Assembly (NCBI GenBank): GCA_948470255.1
Contig: CAOKOS010000001.1
Location: forward strand, 57,382 to 121,381
Direction: 5' to 3'
DNA from: an uncultured Lachnotalea sp.
GTDB taxonomy: Bacteria > Bacillota > Clostridia > Lachnospirales > Lachnospiraceae
DNA: 64,000 nt
Positions 53,628 to 61,954 of this stretch are shown one piece after another. Position 1 is the stretch's first letter. Each line of letters begins with the position of its first letter. Below the pieces are notes generated by a model. The model ran no database searches and was not told the DNA's origin. It saw only the letters and a list, made by a program, of their open reading frames with translations. Position numbers and translations under genes: made by a program.

Positions 53628-54793
53628 AGAAGATATGTGTGATTACAGGTACACGGGCGGAATACGGGTTACTGAAGCCCCTGATTGATAAAATATACAG
53701 GATACCTGCCTGGGAGCTGCAGTTGGTTGTGACAGGTATGCATTTGTCCCCGGAATTTGGGCTGACCTATGGCGCCATTGAAGAAGACGGTTATCCGATT
53801 AAGACTAAAATAGAGATGCTGTTAAGTTCGGATACGTCTGTGGGAATCACAAAATCAATGGGAGTGGCTCTGATTGGTTTTGCAGATTGTTTTGCTGAGA
53901 ATAAGCCGGACATCGTTATTATTTTAGGGGATCGGTATGAGATGCTTGTGGCAGCGCAGGCAGCAATGGTTGCCAAAATTCCCATAGCTCATATTCATGG
54001 AGGCGAACTGACAGAAGGGGCAATGGATGAAGCCATCCGACATTCCATAACAAAAATGAGCCATCTTCATTTTACTTCTACAGAAGAGTACAGGAACAGA
54101 GTCATCCAGCTGGGGGAACAGCCCCGGTCGGTGTATAATGTCGGCGCATTAGGGGTTGAAAATATAAAAACAATAAAACTTCTGGGGAAAGAAGAATTGG
54201 AGAAAGAGCTGGATTTCCGTTTTTCATCCAGGACGCTTATGGTGACGTATCATCCGGTTACGCTGGAGAATATGACTTCCAAAGTGCAGTTTAAAAATCT
54301 TCTGGATGTGATTGAAGAGAGGAAAGATCTGTCAGTGATTTTCACGAAAGCTAATTCTGACCCGGATGGAAGGATCATTAACCAGATGATGGATGAATTC
54401 GCGGCTGACCACAGGGAAAGGTGTGCTGTATATACTTCCCTTGGCCAGCTTAGATATTTCAGCGCCCTGCAGTTTTGCGCCGCAGTGGCTGGAAATTCTT
54501 CCAGCGGTATTCTGGAGGCGCCTTCTTTTGGAATTCCCACCGTAAACATAGGCGACAGGCAAAAAGGAAGAGTCCACGGAGAAACAGTGATCGACTGCGG
54601 CAATGATAAGAGGCAGATTATCTTGGCTTTGGAAAAGGCATTGTCACCAGAATTTAAAGCCGGACTCTCTAAAGCGAAAAATCCCTATGAGGGGGAGCGT
54701 ACATCGGATAGAATCCTTGAAATCATCAGTAAGGCATTGCGGGATGGCATTGATATGAAAAAAAGGTTCTATGATATAGTTGTGAAACAATAA
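53624..54793 (+). CDS. legG: Hydrolysing nucleotide-sugar 2-epimerase (LegG/NeuC family)
   Basis: 389 residues. NeuC-type signatures: ICVITGTRAEYGLLKPLIDK, VVTGMHLSPEFGLT, VIILGDRYEMLVAAQAAM, IPIAHIHGGELTEGAMDEAIRH, then MVTYHPVTLEN, VAGNSSSGILEAPSFGIPTVNIGDRQKGR in the C-terminal GT-B half. It hydrolyses the nucleotide and inverts C-2, giving the free 6-deoxy sugar for LegI. It begins in the 4-base overlap with legI. Confidence 0.94.
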   Translation: MKKICVITGTRAEYGLLKPLIDKIYRIPAWELQLVVTGMHLSPEFGLTYGAIEEDGYPIKTKIEMLLSSDTSVGITKSMGVALIGFADCFAENKPDIVIILGDRYEMLVAAQAAMVAKIPIAHIHGGELTEGAMDEAIRHSITKMSHLHFTSTEEYRNRVIQLGEQPRSVYNVGALGVENIKTIKLLGKEELEKELDFRFSSRTLMVTYHPVTLENMTSKVQFKNLLDVIEERKDLSVIFTKANSDPDGRIINQMMDEFAADHRERCAVYTSLGQLRYFSALQFCAAVAGNSSSGILEAPSFGIPTVNIGDRQKGRVHGETVIDCGNDKRQIILALEKALSPEFKAGLSKAKNPYEGERTSDRILEIISKALRDGIDMKKRFYDIVVKQ

Positions 54794-54855
54794 AAATGTA
54801 ATTTACAGTCTGTATAAAAAACTTTGAGTTTTCTTTAAAAACGGAGGAAAAACAT

Positions 54856-55539
54856 ATGGGAAATCTTGCAATTATTCCGGCAAGGTGCGGTTCCAAAGGG
54901 CTTCCTGACAAAAATATTAAATTACTGAACGGCAAGCCTTTGTTGGCTTATGCCATAGAGGCGGCTCTGCGGTCGGATGTGTTTGAGGAAGTGATGGTTT
55001 CGACAGATTCATCAGGCTATGGGGAAATTGCAAAACAGTGGGGGGCTTCCGTGCCGTTTTTGAGAAGTGAAGAAACCTCTTCCGACAGCGCCAGTTCCTG
55101 GGACATGGTCCGGGAGGTGCTTAAGCGCTACGACAGGATGGACAGGCATTTTGAGTCCTTTTGCCTTTTGCAGCCCACATCCCCTCTGAGGACTTCGCGG
55201 GATATCATAGAGGCATACCGGATTTTTGAGGAGAAAAAGGCAGTGTCGGTGGTGTCGGTCTGCGAGGTGGATCACTCCCCTTTGTGGTGTAATACGTTAA
55301 ACGAGGAAAATTCCCTGGAGGATTTTCTGGAGAGAGGGGGCGGCGCCCCCAGACAGGCGCTTGACACGTATTACCGCATCAACGGCGCGATTTATATTGC
55401 CGATATCGAAGAATTTTATAAGGATACATTTTTGTACAGGAAAGGCAGCTATGCTTATATTATGGATAGAAAAAGCAGCATTGATATAGACTGCGAGCTG
55501 GACTTCCTGTTGGCAGAGCTTTTATTAAATAATCTGTGA
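54856..55539 (+). CDS. legF: CMP-legionaminate cytidylyltransferase (NeuA family)
   Basis: 227 residues, GGAGG Shine-Dalgarno. NeuA motifs: LAIIPARCGSKGLPDKNIKLL (CTP-binding loop), VMVSTDSSGYGEIAKQWGA, ESFCLLQPTSPLRTSRDI, YRINGAIYIADI and DRKSSIDIDCELDFLLAE. It activates legionaminic acid with CTP for the transferase. The last step of the pathway and the last gene of the tightly coupled leg block. Confidence 0.94.
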   Translation: MGNLAIIPARCGSKGLPDKNIKLLNGKPLLAYAIEAALRSDVFEEVMVSTDSSGYGEIAKQWGASVPFLRSEETSSDSASSWDMVREVLKRYDRMDRHFESFCLLQPTSPLRTSRDIIEAYRIFEEKKAVSVVSVCEVDHSPLWCNTLNEENSLEDFLERGGGAPRQALDTYYRINGAIYIADIEEFYKDTFLYRKGSYAYIMDRKSSIDIDCELDFLLAELLLNNL

Positions 55540-55588
55540 TACTGCAGGAATATGGGAAATTGCAGGGACAGATAGCATTTGAGAGGGT

Positions 55589-56596
55589 ATGCGGGGTTAT
55601 GGTGTGACGGGACAAAGGGAAAGATGGATGGATTCAGCCAGAGGGATTGGCTGCTTAATTGTGCTTCTGGCACATGTCGGTTCTTTAAGTGGCCGTTATG
55701 GGGCGTATTTCAATGGCTGCGGGAAAATCGGAGTCTGGTTGTTTTTTGTTTTGAGCGGCTACTGGTTTATGGCTCCTTTATGTAAGGCTTATAAGCCCTT
55801 AAACAAACAAAATGTCGGTATATTTTATATAAAAAAACTACTTCGTTTATTTCCGGTATACGGCATTGTCCTATTGATGGCATGGCTGGTGGGATTCCTG
55901 CCGGATATGACGACGGTTATCCGGCATTTTTTTATGATGGAAGGCCAGGCTCACTTTTGGTATATGCCGGTGATTGCAAAATTTTATCTGATAGCCCCGC
56001 TTTTCTGGATGCTGCGTAATGTATTTCGGAAAGACAGCGTTTTTGTAGGTGTTTTGTTGGCGATTGGCATAGGGTGTGTTTTGTTGTTTCCTTATACAGA
56101 ATATCCCGAGAATACGGTACAGCTTTGGTGGTATCTGCCTGTTTTTGGAATGGGGTTTTTTCTGGCAGTTTTAAAGGGCCATGGAAAGGGGCGGAGAAAA
56201 ACGAATCCCGTCTGGCCGGATATGGCAGTTCCCTTGGCAGTGACAGCCATGGTTTTATTTACACCTTGGTTTCGGGAAGTTTTGTGGGGAGAGCCGCCTT
56301 CTTCGTACCTGCAGAATAAATACATGTTAATGGGAGGATTGTGGTTCATTGTGGTTTTTGCGGTGCCGTCGGGAAGCCTCTGGAAAAACCTTCTGGAAAA
56401 AAGCCGTATCCTGCAGTGGGTGGGCGACATCAGTTTCCCTCTGTATCTGGTACATTACCCGATCATGAGAAGGGTGGGGTTACTGGAGGTTTCGTGGGGG
56501 GCAAAAGCGGTTCTTATTATCATCATAAGCGTTGTTTTAGCATGGCTTTTGCATGTGTTTGTGGAAAAGCCTGTGGGGAATTTATACAAAGATTAA
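55589..56596 (+). CDS. Acyltransferase 3 family membrane O-acyltransferase
   Basis: 335 residues with about ten TM helices. N-terminal motif RERWMDSARGIGCLIVLLAH (the R..D..RG...H signature), GVWLFFVLSGYWF and FYIKKLLRLFPVY. Such enzymes move acetyl or similar groups onto exported glycans. Two starts are possible: ATG 55589 with a GAGAGG that is very close, and ATG 55628 with AAGGGA at better spacing; the longer form keeps the conserved N-terminal residues. It likely O-acylates the legionaminic acid-containing glycan. A terminator follows. Confidence 0.88.
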   Translation: MRGYGVTGQRERWMDSARGIGCLIVLLAHVGSLSGRYGAYFNGCGKIGVWLFFVLSGYWFMAPLCKAYKPLNKQNVGIFYIKKLLRLFPVYGIVLLMAWLVGFLPDMTTVIRHFFMMEGQAHFWYMPVIAKFYLIAPLFWMLRNVFRKDSVFVGVLLAIGIGCVLLFPYTEYPENTVQLWWYLPVFGMGFFLAVLKGHGKGRRKTNPVWPDMAVPLAVTAMVLFTPWFREVLWGEPPSSYLQNKYMLMGGLWFIVVFAVPSGSLWKNLLEKSRILQWVGDISFPLYLVHYPIMRRVGLLEVSWGAKAVLIIIISVVLAWLLHVFVEKPVGNLYKD

Positions 56597-56604
56597 AATG
56601 GGAT

Positions 56605-56640
56605 GGAGATATTTGGCGGTCAGGCCGGGTATCTCCTTTT
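56605..56640 (+). terminator. Intrinsic terminator after the acyltransferase gene
   Basis: GGAGATA pairs with TATCTCC, with an inner TTGGC/GCCGG stem and GGTCAG loop, followed by TTTT. It separates the glycan genes from the next unit. Confidence 0.65.
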
Positions 56641-56693
56641 ATCATGGAGTTTTATCATAAAATCATATTATTAATGGGATTTTGATAAATACG

Positions 56694-56722
56694 ATGACAA
56701 AAAAAGAGAGAAATGATATAAT
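56694..56722 (+). promoter_or_regulatory. Strong promoter of the three-gene unknown unit
   Basis: ATGACA (56694-56699), 17-base spacer, TGATATAAT (extended -10; TATAAT 56717-56722). The best promoter match in the window. Confidence 0.8.
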
Positions 56723-56767
56723 AAAAAAAGTTCTAAAATAGATGTAAAACATACAGGCATAGGGAAT

Positions 56768-57574
56768 ATGGAAAAAGGAAGGCAAACGGGCAGCCATATA
56801 AAGGGAAAGCGTAAAGTAAAAATACTTATGGCAGGGACGGCTATTTTAGCAGTTCCATTTTTGCTGGACTGGTTGTATGGATTGGGAGTTTTTGGAATCT
56901 GGAATAATGCCTTTTCGGCAGAAAGCTGGTTTTCTTTTATCGGGAGTTATCTGCCCTCTACGATTTTGGGGCTCCTCTCCATATATCAGGCTCATATTAT
57001 AAGACAAAAAGATGAAGAATACCGGAAATTGCTGAACAAGCATAGATTTGTACCGGCAAGTCATGGCTGTGTTTGCCGATACGAAGAAGAGAATGGGACG
57101 ATTGGTAGATATGATATCAGCGAGATCAGACAGATGTTGTCCCAGGGCGGCCGCAAAGAATTGTTTAAGGAATGGGAACAGGGGTATATCCTGGAATGTG
57201 ATATCCACAATAGTTCAGATATAGAGATTAATAAAATAGAATTGGAAAAAATCCTATGGGAAACCAATGGCGCCGTATATATCCAGAAGAACCGGGACAG
57301 GATAGCGAATATCCTTAAAAGACGGTCTTACGACCAGCATCAGATGGTGGTATTCTGGATATTCGATGGAACAGAGGCGAAAGACCGGATTACCCGGTGT
57401 ATGTTGAGCAAGACGCGGAGCGAGTATAGGTTTGAAAATTCGATGCTTACTGTCCATTTGTGGATCGTGGATGATGAAAACCAGGTTTCCGCATTGATAA
57501 TGCGGTATCGGTTACAAGCCCAGAACGACCAATATAAGTTATTGAGTATCGAGGAAAAATATTATGTCAGATGA
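56768..57574 (+). CDS. Unknown two-TM membrane protein of the three-gene unit
   Basis: 268 residues. Basic N-terminus, TM1 about 17-37 (VKILMAGTAILAVPFLLDWLY), TM2 about 53-72 (FIGSYLPSTILGLLSIYQAHI), then a ~190-residue cytoplasmic-looking domain rich in charged residues (SHGCVCRYEEENGTIGRYDI, VVFWIFDGTEAKDR, VHLWIVDDENQV). No family recognised. A two-helix anchor with a soluble domain is common among effectors of anti-phage systems, but also among many other proteins. The stop overlaps the AGGAGG that serves the next gene. Confidence 0.75.
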   Translation: MEKGRQTGSHIKGKRKVKILMAGTAILAVPFLLDWLYGLGVFGIWNNAFSAESWFSFIGSYLPSTILGLLSIYQAHIIRQKDEEYRKLLNKHRFVPASHGCVCRYEEENGTIGRYDISEIRQMLSQGGRKELFKEWEQGYILECDIHNSSDIEINKIELEKILWETNGAVYIQKNRDRIANILKRRSYDQHQMVVFWIFDGTEAKDRITRCMLSKTRSEYRFENSMLTVHLWIVDDENQVSALIMRYRLQAQNDQYKLLSIEEKYYVR

Positions 57575-57588
57575 GGAGGTGGATGAGG

Positions 57589-59403
57589 ATGGATGTGAAA
57601 AAGCTTCTATTGGAATATATGCCGGAAAGCAAATTTTTTGATATGTGTAATTTTATTGAAAAAGTCTATTTGATGGAATACGACCTCCTTATTTTAATGG
57701 CAAGAAAGTTTTTGAACCTATTTTGCGTATTCCATGAATTAAACTGCCAAAAATATGAGCGTTTAGGCATACCTTACCGGCACGGGAGGAAAATTGTGGC
57801 AAACCGGGCGCTGCCGCTTCTGCGCCGTGACCTGCAAAACGGGAAATATAAAAAAATAGTGATAGCAGACGACATCATTATTCATGGGAGGAGTATCCGG
57901 GAAGTATATGATGAACTGGTAAAATGTTATCCGGAAGTGGATGTTATACTGACATCCTATATGCGGAATGACCAGGATAAATCCTCCTATGAGGATATCA
58001 TTCAAAAATTCCGTTCCCGCTATTTAGTGGAATCCCATGATGAATGGAGGAGGATGTCTGATGAAATCGTAAATATTTTTTATATATCGGGTAGGCCATA
58101 TATTTCTTATCTCCCGTATTTTATCCTGGACATAGACTGGGATAGTTTGATGGAAAGGCTGCAAAGCCAGGAGATACTGCCAATTCAGGATGAGGATATG
58201 CAGAAACATGGAGTTGAAGCCTACATGTATACTGGGAAAGAAAACGGGATTTTCCAGGGGTTGAAATGTTGTCACATCGCTGTCCTGCGTTTTTACCATT
58301 ATACAAAACTGGATACAGTGGTTGCCATCCCTTATTTCTGTATGAATGTAATGGAACAGCCGTCCTTAAATAAAATTTCTGATTTTATGCGGGACAAATA
58401 TATTAAAAAAGATTACCGGGCGTTGGTAAAAAGGAATAACGATGCTGACGGGATGCGGGTGATGGAACTGGAATATATTTTCAGCACGTGGCTGGGGATG
58501 CATGTGCTGGGAACGCTGAAAGTTCCATATACTTGGCATCGGGATGCGGAAGTCTACAGTTTCAGTAAAAAACTGCTGCCTGATGAACTGCTTTCGTGCC
58601 GGGAAACGGAAGAAAGGCTGGCGGAAATAATAAAAGAAAACCAATCCGTTGGTTTGTCAGGAGGCGCGCTTAACGGGGATATCCAGATTCTTTTAAAGCA
58701 ATATGAGGATTTAAAAAAGAAATACAGAGAAAATTACCCAAGATGGAAAACCATGGAGTTGTGGACGAACAGTCCGAAGGATTATGTCCAACGTTTTATT
58801 GACAATTATTTGGTCATTAATGGGATCTTGGATGAAGAAAGCTGTAAGAAGGGCAAGATTCAGAAGAAGCGTTTGTTTGGAATCCCTATCTTTTATTTTA
58901 TAAATGATACGGCCAGGTTTTTAGATGAATTAGAAGGTGGCCAGCCAGATGGGAAGGGTTACAAAAAACAAGTCTTCGCCAGGCTCCTGACAGCTGTTGA
59001 TTCCGGGAGGGGAACGATTGTCACAAAAATTGTGGAGAGGGAGACTGAAGGCAGGTGGAATGAGTCGGTACTTTATGCTGGAGAACAGAATTATAAATTT
59101 TACGAGATTACAAATTTTCCGTTCATGTATAGCTTGTATTTGATCGAGGAGGAAAGCCAACGGAAAAATGAATATGAAAAAATTGAACCACGTAAGGTGG
59201 AGATGGTTGAACGTTTTTCTCAATATTTAACGGAGGCTAATATCTTTTATATAAAGGAGGAAATGCTGCAAATAGCAGGAGAGGACATAAGCAGTAGCTT
59301 TAAAAAATTTTTACACAATTCCTATGAAAAATACTGTGAAAATCCCGTATTGAAGCAGGCAGTTACGATGGCGCTGGATATTTGCAGCAGTACTGAAGAA
59401 TAA
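57589..59403 (+). CDS. Phosphoribosyltransferase-like protein of unknown function
   Basis: ATG 57589 is favoured: AGGAGG lies at 57574-57579; the track's 57571 also overlaps it. 604 residues. Near residue 85-98 is KIVIADDIIIHGRSIREVYD, a textbook PRPP-binding loop (hydrophobic strand, DD, G-R-S). The preceding RHGRKIVANRALPLLRRDL would complete the type I PRTase fold. The long C-terminal part is unrecognised, with a charged helical end. Its size is far above that of housekeeping PRTases (about 200 residues). PRTase domains coupled to wHTH partners have been proposed in bacterial conflict systems; I recall this but cannot check it. Confidence 0.7.
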   Translation: MDVKKLLLEYMPESKFFDMCNFIEKVYLMEYDLLILMARKFLNLFCVFHELNCQKYERLGIPYRHGRKIVANRALPLLRRDLQNGKYKKIVIADDIIIHGRSIREVYDELVKCYPEVDVILTSYMRNDQDKSSYEDIIQKFRSRYLVESHDEWRRMSDEIVNIFYISGRPYISYLPYFILDIDWDSLMERLQSQEILPIQDEDMQKHGVEAYMYTGKENGIFQGLKCCHIAVLRFYHYTKLDTVVAIPYFCMNVMEQPSLNKISDFMRDKYIKKDYRALVKRNNDADGMRVMELEYIFSTWLGMHVLGTLKVPYTWHRDAEVYSFSKKLLPDELLSCRETEERLAEIIKENQSVGLSGGALNGDIQILLKQYEDLKKKYRENYPRWKTMELWTNSPKDYVQRFIDNYLVINGILDEESCKKGKIQKKRLFGIPIFYFINDTARFLDELEGGQPDGKGYKKQVFARLLTAVDSGRGTIVTKIVERETEGRWNESVLYAGEQNYKFYEITNFPFMYSLYLIEEESQRKNEYEKIEPRKVEMVERFSQYLTEANIFYIKEEMLQIAGEDISSSFKKFLHNSYEKYCENPVLKQAVTMALDICSSTEE

Positions 59404-59404
59404 A

Positions 59405-60442
59405 ATGAACAATGAACAAAAGATTATATTGTCCCTATATTATGCGGTTCCCAACGTATCTTCCTGCCGGATAAAAGAAACTAGCTTCAGTTTGGGTATG
59501 GATATGGAGCAGCTTCTGCTTCTTATGAAGGGCGTATTTGATAAAGAAGAATGGAAATATCATATGGAAAGCGGGAGGCTTAAGATTATTCCTTCTTTTG
59601 ACAAGGAAGACGAGTATGAGCAATTAGTCAATCAGTCTGACCCGGAATTAAAAAGTTCAAGAATTCTTGACATCCCCGCCGATGGGAGGGGAAAATTTCA
59701 AAGGAAGGATTATATGAAAATCAATTCTTATAACAGGGAATTGAAAAACGCAAAAAACAGTCTGTATTTTTTAAATGTGCTGATGAATCGTGTCAACGCA
59801 ACCAGTGTGCTGGGAGAAAGGGAAAATCTGGTTTTCTACTGTTTGTTCAGCAGTAAGGCCGGAAAAGAGTTTGTCTGTGTTTTGGCTTCAATATTATTGA
59901 AATTGTCCGCTACATTTTCCGAGAATGGAGGAGATGAAAGGATAAAGGAAATAATTGAATGTTTCCTCAAAGAGTGTAACCGGATGCAGGTGTTTTATAT
60001 GGACAGCCTGAAAATCCTGAGTGAGATGGAAACCTGGGAGACAGAGAAAAGGGATGAATACGAAAAATATTTTTTCATAAATGAATCAGGAAAACTTAAA
60101 AGCTGGATCATTGATCACCGGAGTCTGGCAGAGAACGGGAATATCCTGGATTTTATTTTCTACCGGAATGATACTGGTAAAAATTATGCATGTTATTTTT
60201 TATGGCATATTGTAAAAATCAGTACATTTGTTGGAGTAAGAACAAGTGCGAAAATTCAAATTAAAAAAAACTTCGGGCTGGATAATCTTCCGTATGAAAA
60301 AAGCTTTGACAAACTAGATAGTTTGATTAGGGCGCTGGAAGAAGGGAAAGGGGATCCGTCTTTTAACAGGAGGGTCTGGAGCTATATGTACCAGGAGAGC
60401 CTGAAGGCATTAGTAAGCAGTTCTGGATTTATAAATCTCTAA
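59405..60442 (+). CDS. Unknown protein of the three-gene unit, possible N-terminal winged helix
   Basis: 345 residues; starts 2 bases after the PRTase-like gene, hence co-translated. The first ~65 residues look like a winged helix: NEQKIILSLYYAVPN, SCRIKETSFSLG, MDMEQLLLLMKGVFD and a turn SGRLKIIPS. The rest is helical (LKNAKNSLYFLNVLMNRVN, EFVCVLASILLKLSATF, IKEIIECFLKECNRMQ). No catalytic motif is evident. It ends the unit; a long palindrome lies 73 bases beyond. Confidence 0.72.
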   Translation: MNNEQKIILSLYYAVPNVSSCRIKETSFSLGMDMEQLLLLMKGVFDKEEWKYHMESGRLKIIPSFDKEDEYEQLVNQSDPELKSSRILDIPADGRGKFQRKDYMKINSYNRELKNAKNSLYFLNVLMNRVNATSVLGERENLVFYCLFSSKAGKEFVCVLASILLKLSATFSENGGDERIKEIIECFLKECNRMQVFYMDSLKILSEMETWETEKRDEYEKYFFINESGKLKSWIIDHRSLAENGNILDFIFYRNDTGKNYACYFLWHIVKISTFVGVRTSAKIQIKKNFGLDNLPYEKSFDKLDSLIRALEEGKGDPSFNRRVWSYMYQESLKALVSSSGFINL

Positions 60443-60514
60443 ATAAAAGCAGTAAGCCCTTTTTTGGCCGGGCTTGGAATAAAGACAGAGTGAAGGGAAA
60501 GTTTCGGGATATTT

Positions 60515-60570
60515 TACTGCCGGCTGGCAGAGGTATATATGGCCATGTATACCTCTGCCAGCCGGCAGTA
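60515..60570. repeat. 56-base near-perfect palindrome
   Basis: TACTGCCGGCTGGCAGAGG begins a 23-base arm that is perfectly mirrored at 60548-60570 around TATGGCCATG. No T run follows on either side, so it is not a plain intrinsic terminator. It could end transcription without a U tract, or be a dispersed REP-like element. Confidence 0.85.
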
Positions 60571-60683
60571 TTGGTGATTATAGAAAAATCTTGTTGAAAT
60601 TGGGGAAAGCCCCTTTTATTTTATGTATAATTATTATATAATAAACAAGTATTCCAACGGGTGTGGCCGGAGGAGGATATCTT

Positions 60684-61139
60684 ATGCCAGAAAATGTGTC
60701 GAATGAGAAAAAAAGATGTTCCCGGGATACTTTATGCCAGTTCATGAAATTTGGAATTGTCGGAGTTAGCAATACCGTCATTTCTTATGTATTGAATGTT
60801 ATGGTTTTAAAATGGATGGAGCCGTTGGCGGTTTCGTGGGATTATATTGTTGGAAATATCGTGGGTTTTGTAATCAGTGTGGCTTGGTCTTTTTACTGGA
60901 ACAGCCGATTTGTGTTTAAGGCGAAGAGGAAAGGCGCACGGCGGACATTGCAGGGGCTTTTAAAAGCGTATATGGCATATGGCTTCACGGGTGTAATTTT
61001 AAATAATGTCCTGTCTGGAATCATGATTCATGTCTGGGGCATTTCAAAATATATTGCTCCATTGCTGAATTTAATCGTAAGTGTCCCTCTTAATTTTGTC
61101 ATTAATAAATACTGGACGTTTAAGGCTGTAAAGATGTGA
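60684..61139 (+). CDS. GtrA-family membrane protein
   Basis: ATG 60684 has AGGAGG seven bases upstream; the track's GTG at 60663 is earlier than that site. 151 residues with four TM helices and the GtrA signature FMKFGIVGVSNTVISYVLNV plus FYWNSRFVFK. The C-terminal NFVINKYWTFK is also typical. GtrA proteins flip polyprenyl-phosphate sugars. The next two genes complete a gtr-type set. TATAAT-like sequences are found at 60626-60642 but without a good -35. Confidence 0.93.
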   Translation: MPENVSNEKKRCSRDTLCQFMKFGIVGVSNTVISYVLNVMVLKWMEPLAVSWDYIVGNIVGFVISVAWSFYWNSRFVFKAKRKGARRTLQGLLKAYMAYGFTGVILNNVLSGIMIHVWGISKYIAPLLNLIVSVPLNFVINKYWTFKAVKM

Positions 61140-61159
61140 GGAGAAAAGGAAAAGCAGTT

Positions 61160-61954
61160 ATGGAACATTCTAAAAAAACATTTTATATAGCATTTATGTC
61201 CGGTATAGGTGTAGCATTTGGATTTCTTTATGCTATTTTAGGAAATGCTGCAGATGAATATACAGGAATTGTGAAGTGGATATATTCTAATAATATAAAA
61301 ATATATCTTGTTTTTTTGTTGGTATTTGCAATGGTATTTTTAATGGTTCGTGGCATAGATAAACTGTTTTTTGCCAAAGTAGATGGACTTGTAAAAAGAA
61401 CCTGCCGTTTGGAGGGGGTCTGGCAAAGCGTTGGGGTTTTTAGCTTATCTATGTTAGGGGTTGGCATTTTTGCCCACTGGGGACTGGTGGGACAGTTTAA
61501 AGAAATAGGTGTTGCAAACGGGACATATTATGATTTTCCCTGGCTTTTCCAAGCTTTTTTGATGGGGGCAGTTTTTTTGTGGATAACCTGTATTGTGATA
61601 AGAGATAAAGATATTACCAAAGAAACATGGTATGTTATTTGTGCCGTTTCATTGTTGGTAACGTTTATGGGCTTGTACATTGTGAATCCATTTAGCTCTG
61701 TGCATAGAACGGATGCCTTTTCTATGGGGATGCAAGATAATACCAGTGTCACAGAAACCATATATAATGTTTTGGATGGGGTTCCATTCACTTATACGAC
61801 TTCGGGGATTTATGGACATTATGCCTTGTTTTTTCTACCGTTCCTCAAATTGTTAAAAATTTGTCCGGGGGGGGGGCGGCATACCATATGGAGTTATGGG
61901 GATGCTGGCGTTTTTCGGATGTTTAGCACAGCTGGCTGTGATTTATGCAGTTGA
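61160..61954 (+). pseudogene. GT-C-like membrane glycosyltransferase, 5' part, frameshifted at a poly-G run
   Basis: ATG 61160 has AAAGGA at nine bases; the GTG at 61136 overlaps gtrA. The N-terminal ~235 residues hold several TM helices and GIYGHYALFFLPFLKLLKI. After a run of ten G (61867-61876) the frame continues as out-of-frame residues (RHTIWSYGDAG...) and stops at 61954. The frame of the 3' part joins directly if the run is nine G: CPGGGGIPYGVMGMLAFFG. The whole would be 674 residues and one GT-C-like enzyme. Confidence 0.85.
61867..61876 (+). repeat. Poly-G tract, 10 G, at the frameshift of the GT-C gene
   Basis: Ten G; nine G would restore one continuous reading frame. The 5' and 3' frames overlap across this site. 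Confidence 0.85.

Noticed and set aside
52629-55539. Sialic acid (Neu5Ac) pathway
   Set aside because: NeuB/NeuC/NeuA folds fit, but LegB, LegC and PtmE upstream point to legionaminic acid.
60443-60514. Terminator AAGCCC/GGGCTT after the three-gene unit
   Set aside because: Only a six-base stem with a T-rich loop and no T run after it.
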